A stretch of 30,821 nucleotides of DNA, taken from Bacillota bacterium (lineage in GTDB: Bacteria; Bacillota; Clostridia; Christensenellales; Aristaeellaceae). The DNA is taken from the NCBI GenBank assembly GCA_023411175.1, contig JAEYPB010000012.1, forward strand, positions 1-30,821, written 5' to 3'. Positions 1-7,770 of this stretch are shown piece by piece (position 1 is the first letter of the stretch; each line of letters starts with the position of its first letter). The notes under the pieces are model-generated. The model had not been told where the DNA came from and did no database searches. It was given only the letters and a program-made list of their open reading frames with translations. Made by a program: the position numbers and the translations under genes.

Positions 1-396
1 GAACAGCGCGCCGGTGAGGTTGGTGTCGATCATGTTGCGGATGACGTCGGGGTCGCGCTTCAGGAAGATGCACACGCCCTTGCCACAACCTCCTCCGGCG
101 TTGTTGACGAGGATGTCGATGTGTCCCTGCCAGCGGTGCGCGGCGTCCGCCATCGCTTGCACGGATTGATAGTCCTTTTGCTCCAGCGCGAGACCGATGG
201 CCTTCACGCCGTAGCGCGCCGCGATGACTTCCGCCGCGCGCTGCGCCCGCGCCTGATCCCGCGAGGTGATGATGATGTCGCAGCCAAACTCGGCCAACGC
301 GCAGGCGATGTCGTTCCCCAGCCACGCGTGCCCGCCGGTAATGATGGCAACCCGCCCGCGAAGGCTCAATAGCTCGTGAAGTTGCGTGTTTTCCAT
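1..396 (-). CDS. SDR-family oxidoreductase, partial (C-terminus beyond left edge)
   Basis: This is the N-terminal 132 codons of a classical short-chain dehydrogenase/reductase, probably acting on a sugar or sugar acid with NAD(P). The Rossmann nucleotide-binding motif TGGHAWLG is visible near residues 19-26, and the structural NNAG motif lies near residues 92-95. It resembles gluconate 5-dehydrogenase-type members, but the catalytic S-x(n)-YxxxK region lies beyond the window edge, so the substrate cannot be assigned. The ATG at 396 is preceded by GGAAAGGG at a slightly long spacing. A good promoter lies just upstream at 444-472. The gene diverges from the GntR/LacI regulator, which may control it together with the sugar operon on the + strand. 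Confidence 0.85.
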   Translation of the reverse strand, partial: MENTQLHELLSLRGRVAIITGGHAWLGNDIACALAEFGCDIIITSRDQARAQRAAEVIAARYGVKAIGLALEQKDYQSVQAMADAAHRWQGHIDILVNNAGGGCGKGVCIFLKRDPDVIRNMIDTNLTGALF

Positions 397-435
397 GGTT
401 ACATTGCCCTTTCCGCCCATGCGGCCGAATGATTC

Positions 436-472
436 TAATTGCAATTATTGAGGATGCGCGCGAAGGTGTCAA
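436..472 (-). promoter_or_regulatory. Promoter of the SDR gene with overlapping palindrome
   Basis: On the - strand TTGACA (472-467) is separated by 17 bp from AATAAT (449-444), a near-consensus sigma-A promoter. The expected transcription start is near 437, about 40 bases before the ATG at 396. A perfect 12-bp palindrome TAATTGCAATTA (436-447) covers the -10 and start region, where a bound repressor would block initiation. The operator role is inferred. Confidence 0.6.
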
Positions 473-490
473 GGGTATCGGGCAAGATCG

Positions 491-513
491 GGCGATAACA
501 GGCGGATAACGGG
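491..513. repeat. Tandem GATAAC-containing direct repeats
   Basis: Two adjacent near-copies, GCGATAACAGG (492-502) and GCGGATAACGGG (502-513), sit just upstream of the SDR promoter -35 and inside the divergent regulatory region. They could be binding sites for a regulator, but only two copies are present. Confidence 0.3.
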
Positions 514-597
514 CAGCTTTTGGGACGTGCTCACGCATAATCGGCGAATCGAAATAGAAATTCACCTGATTTCTGGATTTTATAGCCACAATAGCTT

Positions 598-607
598 CGA
601 ACGTTCG
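598..607. promoter_or_regulatory. Perfect palindrome CGAACGTTCG, possible operator
   Basis: This 10-bp perfect inverted repeat lies between the two divergent promoters, about 60 bp upstream of the regulator promoter. GntR- and LacI-type regulators bind short palindromes with a CG centre, so it is a candidate operator. Nothing else in 514-660 looks functional. Confidence 0.3.
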
Positions 608-666
608 TTTCCAACATATAACCTGCCCGTTTTTTAAGGTTGTCAGACCGATTTAAGTAATACCAG

Positions 667-725
667 TTGACAAGCTGCCCGGTTACTGCATACAATCCAG
701 TCACAGGGGGCATATCCCCGGTCAC
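667..725 (+). promoter_or_regulatory. Promoter of the GntR/LacI regulator with direct repeats
   Basis: TTGACA (667-672), an 18-bp spacer and TACAAT (691-696) form a strong promoter, with a start expected near 703. Three similar 8-mers, CCGGTTAC (679-686), CCAGTCAC (697-704) and CCGGTCAC (718-725), follow at 18 and 21 bp spacing and overlap the -10 and early leader. A fourth weaker copy (CCAGTTGA) starts at 663. Their placement fits autoregulation. The promoter also rules out the TTG at 667 as a start codon, because that TTG is the -35 element. Confidence 0.6.
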
Positions 726-741
726 AAGGGAGAAAGCGCAC

Positions 742-1833
742 GTGCTGCGATATCTTGAGATTAAACAGGCGATTCTGGATCGCGTGACCCATCAGGAGCC
801 GAATACCAAGCTGCCCTCCCGGGCGGACCTGTGCGACGAGTTCATGATCTCCCGCACCACCATCGACCGGGCGATCGAGGCGCTGGTGCGCGAGGGGTTC
901 CTCTATTCGGTGGCGGGCAGCGGCACCTACGTCGCCGACCTCAACGCGGGCGATACCACCGTGCGCCGGGATGTGATGAACGTGGGCGTACTGGTGCCCA
1001 ACATCATCCACGACACATACCCGGGCATCCTGCGCGGCATCCAGGACGTGATGCACAAGCAGAACGTCAACGTGGTGATCTGCAATACCGACAACGACTA
1101 TGTGAAGCAGCAGGCCAGCCTCCGCAGGCTGAAAAACTCTCACGTGGATGGGCTGTTGGTGGTTCCGGCCATCGCCCGGGGCGAGCTGATGCAGGAGCGA
1201 TTCTTCGAGGAGTTTCAGGCGCTTGGCATCCCGCTGGTGTTCTGCAACCGCGGCATCGAAGGCGTGGATGCGCCGGTGGTGAGCTGCAACAACTTCTACG
1301 GCGGGTTTCTGGCCACGCGGCACCTGCTCGAACGGGGCTATGACAAAATCGCCTACCTATCTGTGCTGCACTACCAGACCAGCATGGCCCGCTACTACGG
1401 CTACATGGCCGCGCTTTGGGAAAGCGGACTCCCGTTTGACGAGAGCCTGGTGCGGAGCATTCCCGAATTCAGCCGGGTGGAAACCGGCTATCGCCTGATG
1501 AAGGAAATCCTCTCGAGCGGCGCGGCCGTCAACGGTGTCTTCTGCTTCAATGACCAGCTGGCCTGCGGCGCGATCAACGCAATCCACGAGAGCGGCCTGC
1601 GGGTGTCCGACGACATCGGCGTGATCGGCTACGACAACACGGAGCTGTGCAACGTGCCTCCGGAGCCGCTCACCAGCGTGAGCTTCAAAAAATACGAGAT
1701 CGGCCAGAAGGGGGCGGAACTGCTCCTCGAGATGATCCGCATGCCCGAGAAGCCTGTGCTGAAGGAAATCGTCTTTTGCCCGGAGATCCACGTCCGGGAA
1801 AGCTGCCTGGGGCTGCGAAAAAACGGCGGCTGA
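742..1833 (+). CDS. GntR/LacI hybrid transcriptional regulator
   Basis: This is an AraR-type sugar-responsive repressor: a GntR winged helix-turn-helix (about residues 1-68, with LPSRADLCDEF and SRTTIDRAIEALVREGF typical of the fold) joined to a LacI-type periplasmic-binding-protein domain (about residues 75-360). The GTG at 742 is chosen because AAGGGAG lies about 9 bases upstream and because the longer frame from 667 would start inside the promoter. That gives 363 residues, normal for this class. It probably senses the sugar, or its intermediate, taken up by the operon immediately downstream, and may also control the divergent dehydrogenase. The effector is unknown. Confidence 0.88.
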   Translation: MLRYLEIKQAILDRVTHQEPNTKLPSRADLCDEFMISRTTIDRAIEALVREGFLYSVAGSGTYVADLNAGDTTVRRDVMNVGVLVPNIIHDTYPGILRGIQDVMHKQNVNVVICNTDNDYVKQQASLRRLKNSHVDGLLVVPAIARGELMQERFFEEFQALGIPLVFCNRGIEGVDAPVVSCNNFYGGFLATRHLLERGYDKIAYLSVLHYQTSMARYYGYMAALWESGLPFDESLVRSIPEFSRVETGYRLMKEILSSGAAVNGVFCFNDQLACGAINAIHESGLRVSDDIGVIGYDNTELCNVPPEPLTSVSFKKYEIGQKGAELLLEMIRMPEKPVLKEIVFCPEIHVRESCLGLRKNGG

Positions 1834-1912
1834 CCCGGTTCGGCGTCCCGTTTGAGCGCGTTTCGGTCTCTCCACAAGATGGAGATTAATTAAATCAAGG
1901 AGGAATGTTCTC

Positions 1913-3235
1913 ATGAAGAAGGTATGGACCCTCGTCCTCTGCCTGGCGATGATGCTGACGATCGTTGCCGGCTTTGCGACCGGCGCCGCGGCGGAATCCA
2001 CCGCGAACGCCGACCTCACGGCGCATCTGCGGGTATTGTACCCCGGCACATCGGATCTCGAGAAGGAGATCGCAGGCGACATCGAGGCCGCGATGAAGGA
2101 AAAGTACCCCAATGTGACCATCGAGTACCTGTTCCTGAGCTGGGCGGACATCGAGAGCAAGCTGGCCGCGATGATCGCGAGCGGCGACTACCCCGACGTG
2201 ATGCAGATCCAGGACGTGGTCAACCCGGTGGCGATGGGCGCGCTGGAGCCGGTGCAGCCGTGGATTGAGAAGTCTTCCGCGCTCAAGCTGGACCAGTTCT
2301 CGCAGGTCGCGCTGGACAACAACAGCGTCGACGGCACGCTGTACGCCGTGCCGATGTGCATGATCCCCTACTCCCACATCGTCAACACCGAGCTCCTCGA
2401 AAAGGCGGGCATTGATTACACGACCATGAAGAGCTGGGCCGACGTTCTGGCCGCCGCCAAGGCGATCACGAGCGGCGAAACCTACGGCTTTGCGATGGCC
2501 AACGGCGGCGAGGGACGCTTCACGTTCCGCGATTTCATGATGATCGCGCTGAGCGACGGCTTCAGGCCCGACGACACCTCCGAAGCCACGAAACCCCAGT
2601 ACCTCGAGGCGCTGCAGTTCATCCAGGACCTCTCGCCCTACATGCCCAAGTCCCAGTCCACCTGGCTGTACCCCGAGCTCTTCAAGGCCTGGGAAGCCGG
2701 CACGGTCGGCATGATGCACACCGGCGCTTACTTCACCGGCAACGTAGTCTCCCACGGCATCAGCTGCCTTGACCGCACCGTCGTGAACCTGATGCCCGCG
2801 GGCCCCTCCGCCGAGCACCCGACCATGATGGTCGGCACCAACGGTTACGCGATGATCGCGGGCTCTACCCAGAAGGAAGCCGCCTGGGCGTTCATTGAAA
2901 CCGCGATGAGCGAGCCGATCCTCGGCAAGCTGGCCGGCTCCATGAACGTTGCCGCCGTCAACTACCTCTCCGACGAAACCCTCATCAAGTATGCCGACAT
3001 CGCTTATGCGCAGTACGGTGAGAACGTCGGCGCCAAACACATCGCGCTGATGAAGCAGTTCCAGGCGGCCGCGGATGAGTTCGGCACGCCCATGCCCAAG
3101 ATCCTCGGCCAGCCCGCGATGGAAAAGGTCGTGCAGGGCGCGATCGTGAAGCTCACCAACGGTGAGATCGACGCCGCCGCCGCGTACGACGAAATCAAGC
3201 AGGGCATCGACGAAGTCAAGGCCTCCCAGGAGTAA
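1913..3235 (+). CDS. ABC transporter extracellular sugar-binding protein
   Basis: A 440-residue solute-binding protein of the UgpB/MalE type that delivers a carbohydrate to the two permeases encoded next. It has a clear signal peptide (residues 1 to about 27, ending GAAA-E) with no lipobox cysteine, so release or another form of retention is predicted rather than a lipid anchor. The start is fixed by AAGGAGG about 9 bases upstream. The gene follows the regulator by about 80 bases, with a small inverted repeat (TCTCCA...TGGAGA, 1869-1885) in the gap. A strong hairpin follows the stop codon. No ATP-binding subunit is encoded nearby, so a shared ATPase such as MsmX/UgpC is likely. The ligand is not determinable. 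Confidence 0.9.
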   Translation: MKKVWTLVLCLAMMLTIVAGFATGAAAESTANADLTAHLRVLYPGTSDLEKEIAGDIEAAMKEKYPNVTIEYLFLSWADIESKLAAMIASGDYPDVMQIQDVVNPVAMGALEPVQPWIEKSSALKLDQFSQVALDNNSVDGTLYAVPMCMIPYSHIVNTELLEKAGIDYTTMKSWADVLAAAKAITSGETYGFAMANGGEGRFTFRDFMMIALSDGFRPDDTSEATKPQYLEALQFIQDLSPYMPKSQSTWLYPELFKAWEAGTVGMMHTGAYFTGNVVSHGISCLDRTVVNLMPAGPSAEHPTMMVGTNGYAMIAGSTQKEAAWAFIETAMSEPILGKLAGSMNVAAVNYLSDETLIKYADIAYAQYGENVGAKHIALMKQFQAAADEFGTPMPKILGQPAMEKVVQGAIVKLTNGEIDAAAAYDEIKQGIDEVKASQE

Positions 3236-3250
3236 CCCCTTGCGCGACCA

Positions 3251-3283
3251 GCGGGGAGAACGGCCCGAGGCCGTTCTCCCCGC
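3251..3283 (+). terminator. Strong GC hairpin between binding-protein and permease genes
   Basis: A perfect 15-bp stem (GCGGGGAGAACGGCC at 3251-3265, complement at 3269-3283) closes a 3-base CGA loop. No run of T follows, so complete termination is unlikely. In this position it more likely protects the upstream mRNA or attenuates read-through, giving more binding protein than permease. Confidence 0.7.
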
Positions 3284-3318
3284 CCTCCATTTCACTTCTT
3301 AAAGAAGGAGGCATCATC

Positions 3319-4215
3319 ATGCAAAAGAGCCGGGACGCGCTGCGGCGCTGCATTCACCAGAGCGGCCATATGTATTTGTTCCTGATGCCGACGCTGCTGT
3401 TTTTGCTGGCATTCCAGATCTATCCCATCCTGAGTTCCGTGTACACCAGCTTTACCGATCTCAACATGATCAAGCCGGGCAGCGGCAAGTTCGTGGGCCT
3501 GCGCAACTATGTGAAGCTCATGACCGGCGATTCCAACTTCTGGCCGATTTTCGGCAACAGTCTTTTGTGGGTGTTCGGCTCCACGGTGCTTCAGTACCTG
3601 GTGGCCGTGCCCGCCTCGCTGCTCCTTAATCAGAAATTTCGCGGCCGGCCCCTCGTTCGCGGACTGATGATGGTCCCCTGGGTCACGCCGGTAATCATTA
3701 TGGGCCTGATCTGGCGCTGGATTTACGACGGCGACTATGGGCTGCTCAACTACGTTCTCGGAACGAAAATCGTATGGCTGGGCCAGCGCGACGTGGTGTG
3801 GCCGGCACTTCTCCTGGTTTCTCTTTGGAAGGGGCTGCCCTATGCTACGCTGATGTTCCTGGCCGGGCTGCAGGGCATTCCGATGGATCTGTACGAAGCG
3901 GCGTATGTGGACGGCTGCGGCAAGTGGAAGCAGTTCGTCAACGTCACGCTGCCGATGCTCTCCCCGGTCATCCTGGTGACAGCGCTCACCAGCATCGTGC
4001 AGTCCTGGACGAAGTTTGAAGTCATCTGGGTTCTGACCGGCGGCGGGCCGGGCTATGCCACCAGCATCCTTCCCACATACATCTACTCCAAGTCCTTCAA
4101 GGACTTCCAGATGGGCATGGGTTCGGCGGTTTCGGGCGTCGCGATGCTCCTGATGACGGTGTTTGTGATCCTGTATCTGCGCGTGTACAACAAAAGCGCG
4201 GAAAAGGTGGGTTGA
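3319..4215 (+). CDS. ABC sugar permease, MalF/UgpA type
   Basis: This is the first transmembrane subunit of the importer. It has six predicted membrane segments, the first at about residues 20-40 (FLMPTLLFLLAFQIYPIL). The EAA loop that contacts the ATPase is visible as EAAYVDGCGKWKQFVNVTLP. Its 298 residues are usual for the family. The start has AAGGAGG 8-9 bases upstream. The stop codon lies two bases before the next gene's ATG, so the two permeases are probably translationally coupled. The likely heterodimer partner is encoded at 4218. Confidence 0.92.
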   Translation: MQKSRDALRRCIHQSGHMYLFLMPTLLFLLAFQIYPILSSVYTSFTDLNMIKPGSGKFVGLRNYVKLMTGDSNFWPIFGNSLLWVFGSTVLQYLVAVPASLLLNQKFRGRPLVRGLMMVPWVTPVIIMGLIWRWIYDGDYGLLNYVLGTKIVWLGQRDVVWPALLLVSLWKGLPYATLMFLAGLQGIPMDLYEAAYVDGCGKWKQFVNVTLPMLSPVILVTALTSIVQSWTKFEVIWVLTGGGPGYATSILPTYIYSKSFKDFQMGMGSAVSGVAMLLMTVFVILYLRVYNKSAEKVG

Positions 4216-4217
4216 CG

Positions 4218-5063
4218 ATGAAGACTGAGAAGATATGGGGCAAGCTGCTTTTGATAGCGGGCCTGATTGTTTTGATGTTCTTCGTGCTGTTTCCGTTCTT
4301 CTGGCTGGTCATCTGCTCCATCAAGCCTGCGGACGAAATCTTCGCGCTGGTGCCCACGCTGATCCCCCGCACCGTGACCTTCGCCGGGTACCGGTACGCC
4401 TTCACGCCCAGCCCCGGGCCGGAGCTCATGCCGTACCTGCTCAACTCGCTGCAGGTGGCGGGATACTCCGCGCTTCTGACCACGCTCTTCGCGGCCACCG
4501 GCGGCTACGCCATCGGCCGGAAGCGGTTTCCCGGCATGCAGGCGATCATCGTCTTTCTGATGCTGGCGCAGATGTTCCAGGGCCCGGTCATCATGGTGCC
4601 GTGGTACCGCATGGCCGCGCAGCTGAAGATCCTGAATACCCGCGCCGGGCTGGTGCTGATCTACCTCACGTCTACCGTGCCCATCAGCGTTTGGCTGATG
4701 AGCGGGTTCTTCAAGAGCATTCCCCACGAGCTCGAAGAGGCCGCACAGATCGATGGCTGCTCGCACCTCAAGACCTTCTGGAAGGTCGTGCTGCCGCTGG
4801 CCAAGGGCGGGCTGGTGTCCATCGTGATTTACGCCTTCATTCTCGCTTGGAACGACTACCAATACGCGCTGTTTTTGACCAACTCAAAGGCGGCCATGAC
4901 GGTGCAGTTGGCCATCGGCCAGCTCATGGGCAGCCTCGGCGTCATCAACTGGGGCGGCATCATGGCCTGCGGCGTAATCGTGGCCATTCCCGTAATCGTG
5001 CTGTTCGGCTTCATCCAGCGCTACCTGATCGAAGGACTCACCGCGGGCGCGGTGAAGGGCTGA
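4218..5063 (+). CDS. ABC sugar permease, MalG/UgpE type
   Basis: Second transmembrane subunit of the importer, 281 residues, with six predicted membrane spans and the EAA loop (ELEEAAQIDGCSHLKTFWKV). I prefer the ATG at 4218, with GGTGG six bases upstream, over the TTG at 4212, which overlaps the preceding stop codon. It pairs with the permease encoded just before and is followed after four bases by the flavoprotein gene, which ties transport to catabolism. Confidence 0.92.
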   Translation: MKTEKIWGKLLLIAGLIVLMFFVLFPFFWLVICSIKPADEIFALVPTLIPRTVTFAGYRYAFTPSPGPELMPYLLNSLQVAGYSALLTTLFAATGGYAIGRKRFPGMQAIIVFLMLAQMFQGPVIMVPWYRMAAQLKILNTRAGLVLIYLTSTVPISVWLMSGFFKSIPHELEEAAQIDGCSHLKTFWKVVLPLAKGGLVSIVIYAFILAWNDYQYALFLTNSKAAMTVQLAIGQLMGSLGVINWGGIMACGVIVAIPVIVLFGFIQRYLIEGLTAGAVKG

Positions 5064-5067
5064 CAGG

Positions 5068-6711
5068 ATGGGTGCTTCGTTTTCTGATGTGCTTTGCTGC
5101 GATGTGCTGGTGGTGGGCGGCGGCGCGGCCGGCATCCGAGCGGCGCTGACCGCCGCCGAGCTGGGGTTGGATGTGGTGCTGCTCAGCGAAAATCCCGCAG
5201 GCGAAAGCGGCTCCAGCTTCTATCCTCTTTCGCCGCCCTGGGGCGTGCTCTACGCCGAGGACGCGCCCGACGCCGCACAGTTTTATCAGGAGATCGTTTT
5301 CGCCGCCGGAGCTTGCGTGGACGATCGGCTGGTGCGCGTGCTGGCGGAGGAATCCACCGAAACCTACGCGCGGCTGACCGGCGAAGGGCTGCCGCTGCGC
5401 ACCCACGCTTCGCTGGGGCTGGTAGGCTGCTTCGGAAAGAACCCGCGCGGCGCGCTTCTGGAAGCGCTGGAGCCCGCCGTCGCCGCGTGGCGCAGAGCGC
5501 TGCGTGCGGCTCGGCCGCTCCGGCAGGTCTACGGCTGGCAGGCGGCAACGCTTTTGTCCCGGGAAGGCGAAATCCTGGGCGCGACGGCGGTCAACGCCAG
5601 GGGCGAACTGCTATTGATCCGCGCCAGGTCGGTCATTCTGGCCACGGGCGGCGCGGAAGGTCTGTACGAGCGGGCCTATTCCAACGGCGGGCTGTTGGGC
5701 GCGGGCTACGCGATGGCCGCGCGGCACGGCGCACGCACGGTCAATCTGGAATTTGTGCAGTTCATCAACGGCACGCTGGACCCCGTGTATGGGCTGAACT
5801 ACTACCATTTCGCCCTCGCGGAGCAGCCGAAGGTAACAAACGCGCTGGGCGAAGAGTTTCTGGGGCGGTACCTGCCCGCGGGTTGCACGGTTGCGCGTTG
5901 CCTGAGCCTGCGCAGCGGCCACGGGCCCTTCAGCGTGGAGGACGACAGCCGGTTCTTCGACCTGGCCATCGCCGCGGAAGCGCGCAAAGGGCACGGCGAC
6001 GGCGCGCGCATCGCGCCGGACCCAAGCCGTCTTACGGGCGCGCGGTATGCGCATTGGCGCAATTTCCTGCAAAATGCCGGCTATACCCCCGCTACCCCGA
6101 TGACCGTCGCGCCGTTTTGTCAGGCCTTCAACGGCGGCGTGCGCATCTTTCCGGACGCGACCACCGACATCAAAGGCCTGTATGCCTGCGGCGAGGCGGC
6201 GGGAGGCTGCCACGGCGCGAACCGCATGGGCGGCAACGCCATCCTCGCCACGCAGGTGTTTGGGCGGCTGGCGGCGCAGGCTGCCGCACGCCACTGCCGG
6301 GAGTCCGGGCCGAGCGAGTCGCCCACGCAGGACGAGGCGCTTCGCCAGTTTGAGCGGGAGATGGGCTCGGACGCGCCGAGCGTCGGCGCCGAAGAGGCGC
6401 TGCGCGAGCTGCGGCAGGCCATGCAGGCGAGCGCGTTTCTCGAGCGGGACGCTCAGAGCCTGCAAGCCGCGCAACGGGCCCTCGCGGACCTGAAGGTGGA
6501 CGCGCTCTCCGCGCTCGGCACGCCCGAGGCGTGGCAGGCGGTGCGCGCGCGCAACGCCGTGGACGCCGCCCGGTTGATCCTGTGCGCGATGGAGCGGCGC
6601 AGGGAATCCCGCGGCGGGCACAACCGCGTGGACTACCCCGCCCGGGACGAGGGCTGCGCGGGCCTGATGGACCTTTGGTGGCGCGATCTGGACGGTACGC
6701 CGGTCCCTTGA
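5068..6711 (+). CDS. FAD-dependent oxidoreductase, fumarate reductase/NadB-like
   Basis: A 547-residue flavoprotein of the FAD-binding-2 family (succinate dehydrogenase, fumarate reductase, aspartate oxidase). The dinucleotide motif VVGGGAAGIRAA lies at about residues 15-26. The second FAD-contact region reads GLYACGEAAGGCHGANRMGG, and the C-terminal SRGGHNRVDYP motif of SdhA/NadB is present. The usual N-terminal SHTxxAxGG segment carrying the covalent-FAD histidine is replaced by a different sequence, as is the H-x-M-GG active-site stretch (here AFNGGV), so the substrate is probably not succinate or aspartate. The start is four bases after the permease stop. From its neighbours it may oxidise or reduce the imported sugar acid, which is inference. 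Confidence 0.8.
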   Translation: MGASFSDVLCCDVLVVGGGAAGIRAALTAAELGLDVVLLSENPAGESGSSFYPLSPPWGVLYAEDAPDAAQFYQEIVFAAGACVDDRLVRVLAEESTETYARLTGEGLPLRTHASLGLVGCFGKNPRGALLEALEPAVAAWRRALRAARPLRQVYGWQAATLLSREGEILGATAVNARGELLLIRARSVILATGGAEGLYERAYSNGGLLGAGYAMAARHGARTVNLEFVQFINGTLDPVYGLNYYHFALAEQPKVTNALGEEFLGRYLPAGCTVARCLSLRSGHGPFSVEDDSRFFDLAIAAEARKGHGDGARIAPDPSRLTGARYAHWRNFLQNAGYTPATPMTVAPFCQAFNGGVRIFPDATTDIKGLYACGEAAGGCHGANRMGGNAILATQVFGRLAAQAAARHCRESGPSESPTQDEALRQFEREMGSDAPSVGAEEALRELRQAMQASAFLERDAQSLQAAQRALADLKVDALSALGTPEAWQAVRARNAVDAARLILCAMERRRESRGGHNRVDYPARDEGCAGLMDLWWRDLDGTPVP

Positions 6712-6792
6712 GCGCGGCGCATCGGCTGTCGATTCTCTCCCTCCCAAGAACCATTTAAAAAACAAAACCAATCAAAAAGGAGACGACCACCC

Positions 6793-7689
6793 ATGTATCA
6801 CAATAAGCAAACCTACACCGGAATCATCCCGCCGATTATCACGCCGCTGAACGCCGACCGAACCCTGGATGTGGAAGGACTCAAGCGCCTGATCGATTTT
6901 GACATCGCCGGCGGCGTCACCGGCATTTTCACCATGGGAAGCTCCGGCGAAGCGATGATGACCTCCCGCGAGGTCTGGCTGGACGCGATCAAGACCACGG
7001 TGGCGCACGTCGCCGGCCGTGCGAAGGTGTTCTCCGGCGTGATCGACACCAGCACCACCCGCGTGATCGAAAACATCAAGGCCGCGGAACAGGTAGGCGC
7101 GGAGATCATGGTGGTCACCCCGGCGTTTTACCTGCAAAACAGCTGTCAGGCGGAAATCCTCCGCCACTACGAGGCCGTCGCCCGCAGCACCCGGTGCAAG
7201 CTGGTGGCGTACAACATCCCCGGCATGACGCACGCGCCCATCGCCCCGGAAACCATCCGCCAAATCGCGGACATCGACAACGTGGTGGCCTACAAGGACA
7301 GCTGTGCGGACTGGGAATCCTTCCAGCGGGTGCTTTTCCTGCTCGAGGATCGGGATGTGGCGGTGTTCAACGGCGCGGAGGAACTCTGCTCGGCGGCGAT
7401 GATCTTCGGCGCGCAGGGCTGCGTTCCGGGGCTGGCGAACTTCTTCCCCAAGATGTTCGTGGACATGTACGGCGCCTGCGAAAGAGGAGACATCCGGGAA
7501 GCGTACCGCCTTCAGAAGGAAGTCTGGGCGCTGCGCAAGGTGCTGGCCATCGGCAAGCACTGGATGAGCGCCATGAAGCACATCGGCCACAGCATGGGCT
7601 TTGGCGCGGACGTGGCCTCCCTGCCCGTCGAACCGCTCACGCCGGAACAGGCGAAGGCGATCGACGAGATCATAAAGCGGTATCTTTGA
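6793..7689 (+). CDS. DapA/NanA-superfamily aldolase (dihydrodipicolinate synthase family)
   Basis: A 298-residue class I aldolase/lyase TIM barrel that forms a Schiff base with pyruvate or a 2-keto acid. The pyruvate-carboxylate motif GSSGE is at residues 49-53, the conserved tyrosine is Y140 in YNIPG, and the Schiff-base lysine is K168 in AYKDS. Dihydrodipicolinate synthase carries an arginine after YNVPS, whereas this protein has YNIPGMTH, so lysine synthesis is unlikely. A catabolic role on a 2-keto-3-deoxy sugar acid or sialic-acid-like substrate fits better. AAGGAGA precedes the ATG. An 81-base gap separates it from the flavoprotein gene. Confidence 0.85.
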   Translation: MYHNKQTYTGIIPPIITPLNADRTLDVEGLKRLIDFDIAGGVTGIFTMGSSGEAMMTSREVWLDAIKTTVAHVAGRAKVFSGVIDTSTTRVIENIKAAEQVGAEIMVVTPAFYLQNSCQAEILRHYEAVARSTRCKLVAYNIPGMTHAPIAPETIRQIADIDNVVAYKDSCADWESFQRVLFLLEDRDVAVFNGAEELCSAAMIFGAQGCVPGLANFFPKMFVDMYGACERGDIREAYRLQKEVWALRKVLAIGKHWMSAMKHIGHSMGFGADVASLPVEPLTPEQAKAIDEIIKRYL

Positions 7690-7720
7690 CGGGACGGCGC
7701 GGGGCAACCGAGCCGCCGCG

Positions 7721-7757
7721 CCCGGAGGCGTCAGACCCTTCCAAACCCGCCTCCGGG
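7721..7757 (+). promoter_or_regulatory. Hairpin just before the YhcH-family gene
   Basis: A perfect 10-bp stem (CCCGGAGGCG at 7721-7730, complement at 7748-7757) with a 17-base loop ends two bases before the AAAGGA ribosome binding site (7759-7764) of the next gene. It could influence translation or mRNA processing. No T-run follows, so it is not a classic terminator. Confidence 0.4.
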
Positions 7758-7770
7758 GAAAGGATTCTTT

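Noticed and set aside
1895..3295. Open frame of 466 codons on the - strand opposite the first binding-protein gene
   Set aside because: It is rich in His, Gly, Arg and Val in the pattern of an antisense shadow in GC-rich DNA, and the + strand gene has a signal peptide, family motifs and a strong ribosome binding site.
6793..7689. Lysine-pathway dihydrodipicolinate synthase (dapA)
   Set aside because: The arginine after YNVPS that binds the substrate carboxylate is missing and the gene lies in a sugar import operon.
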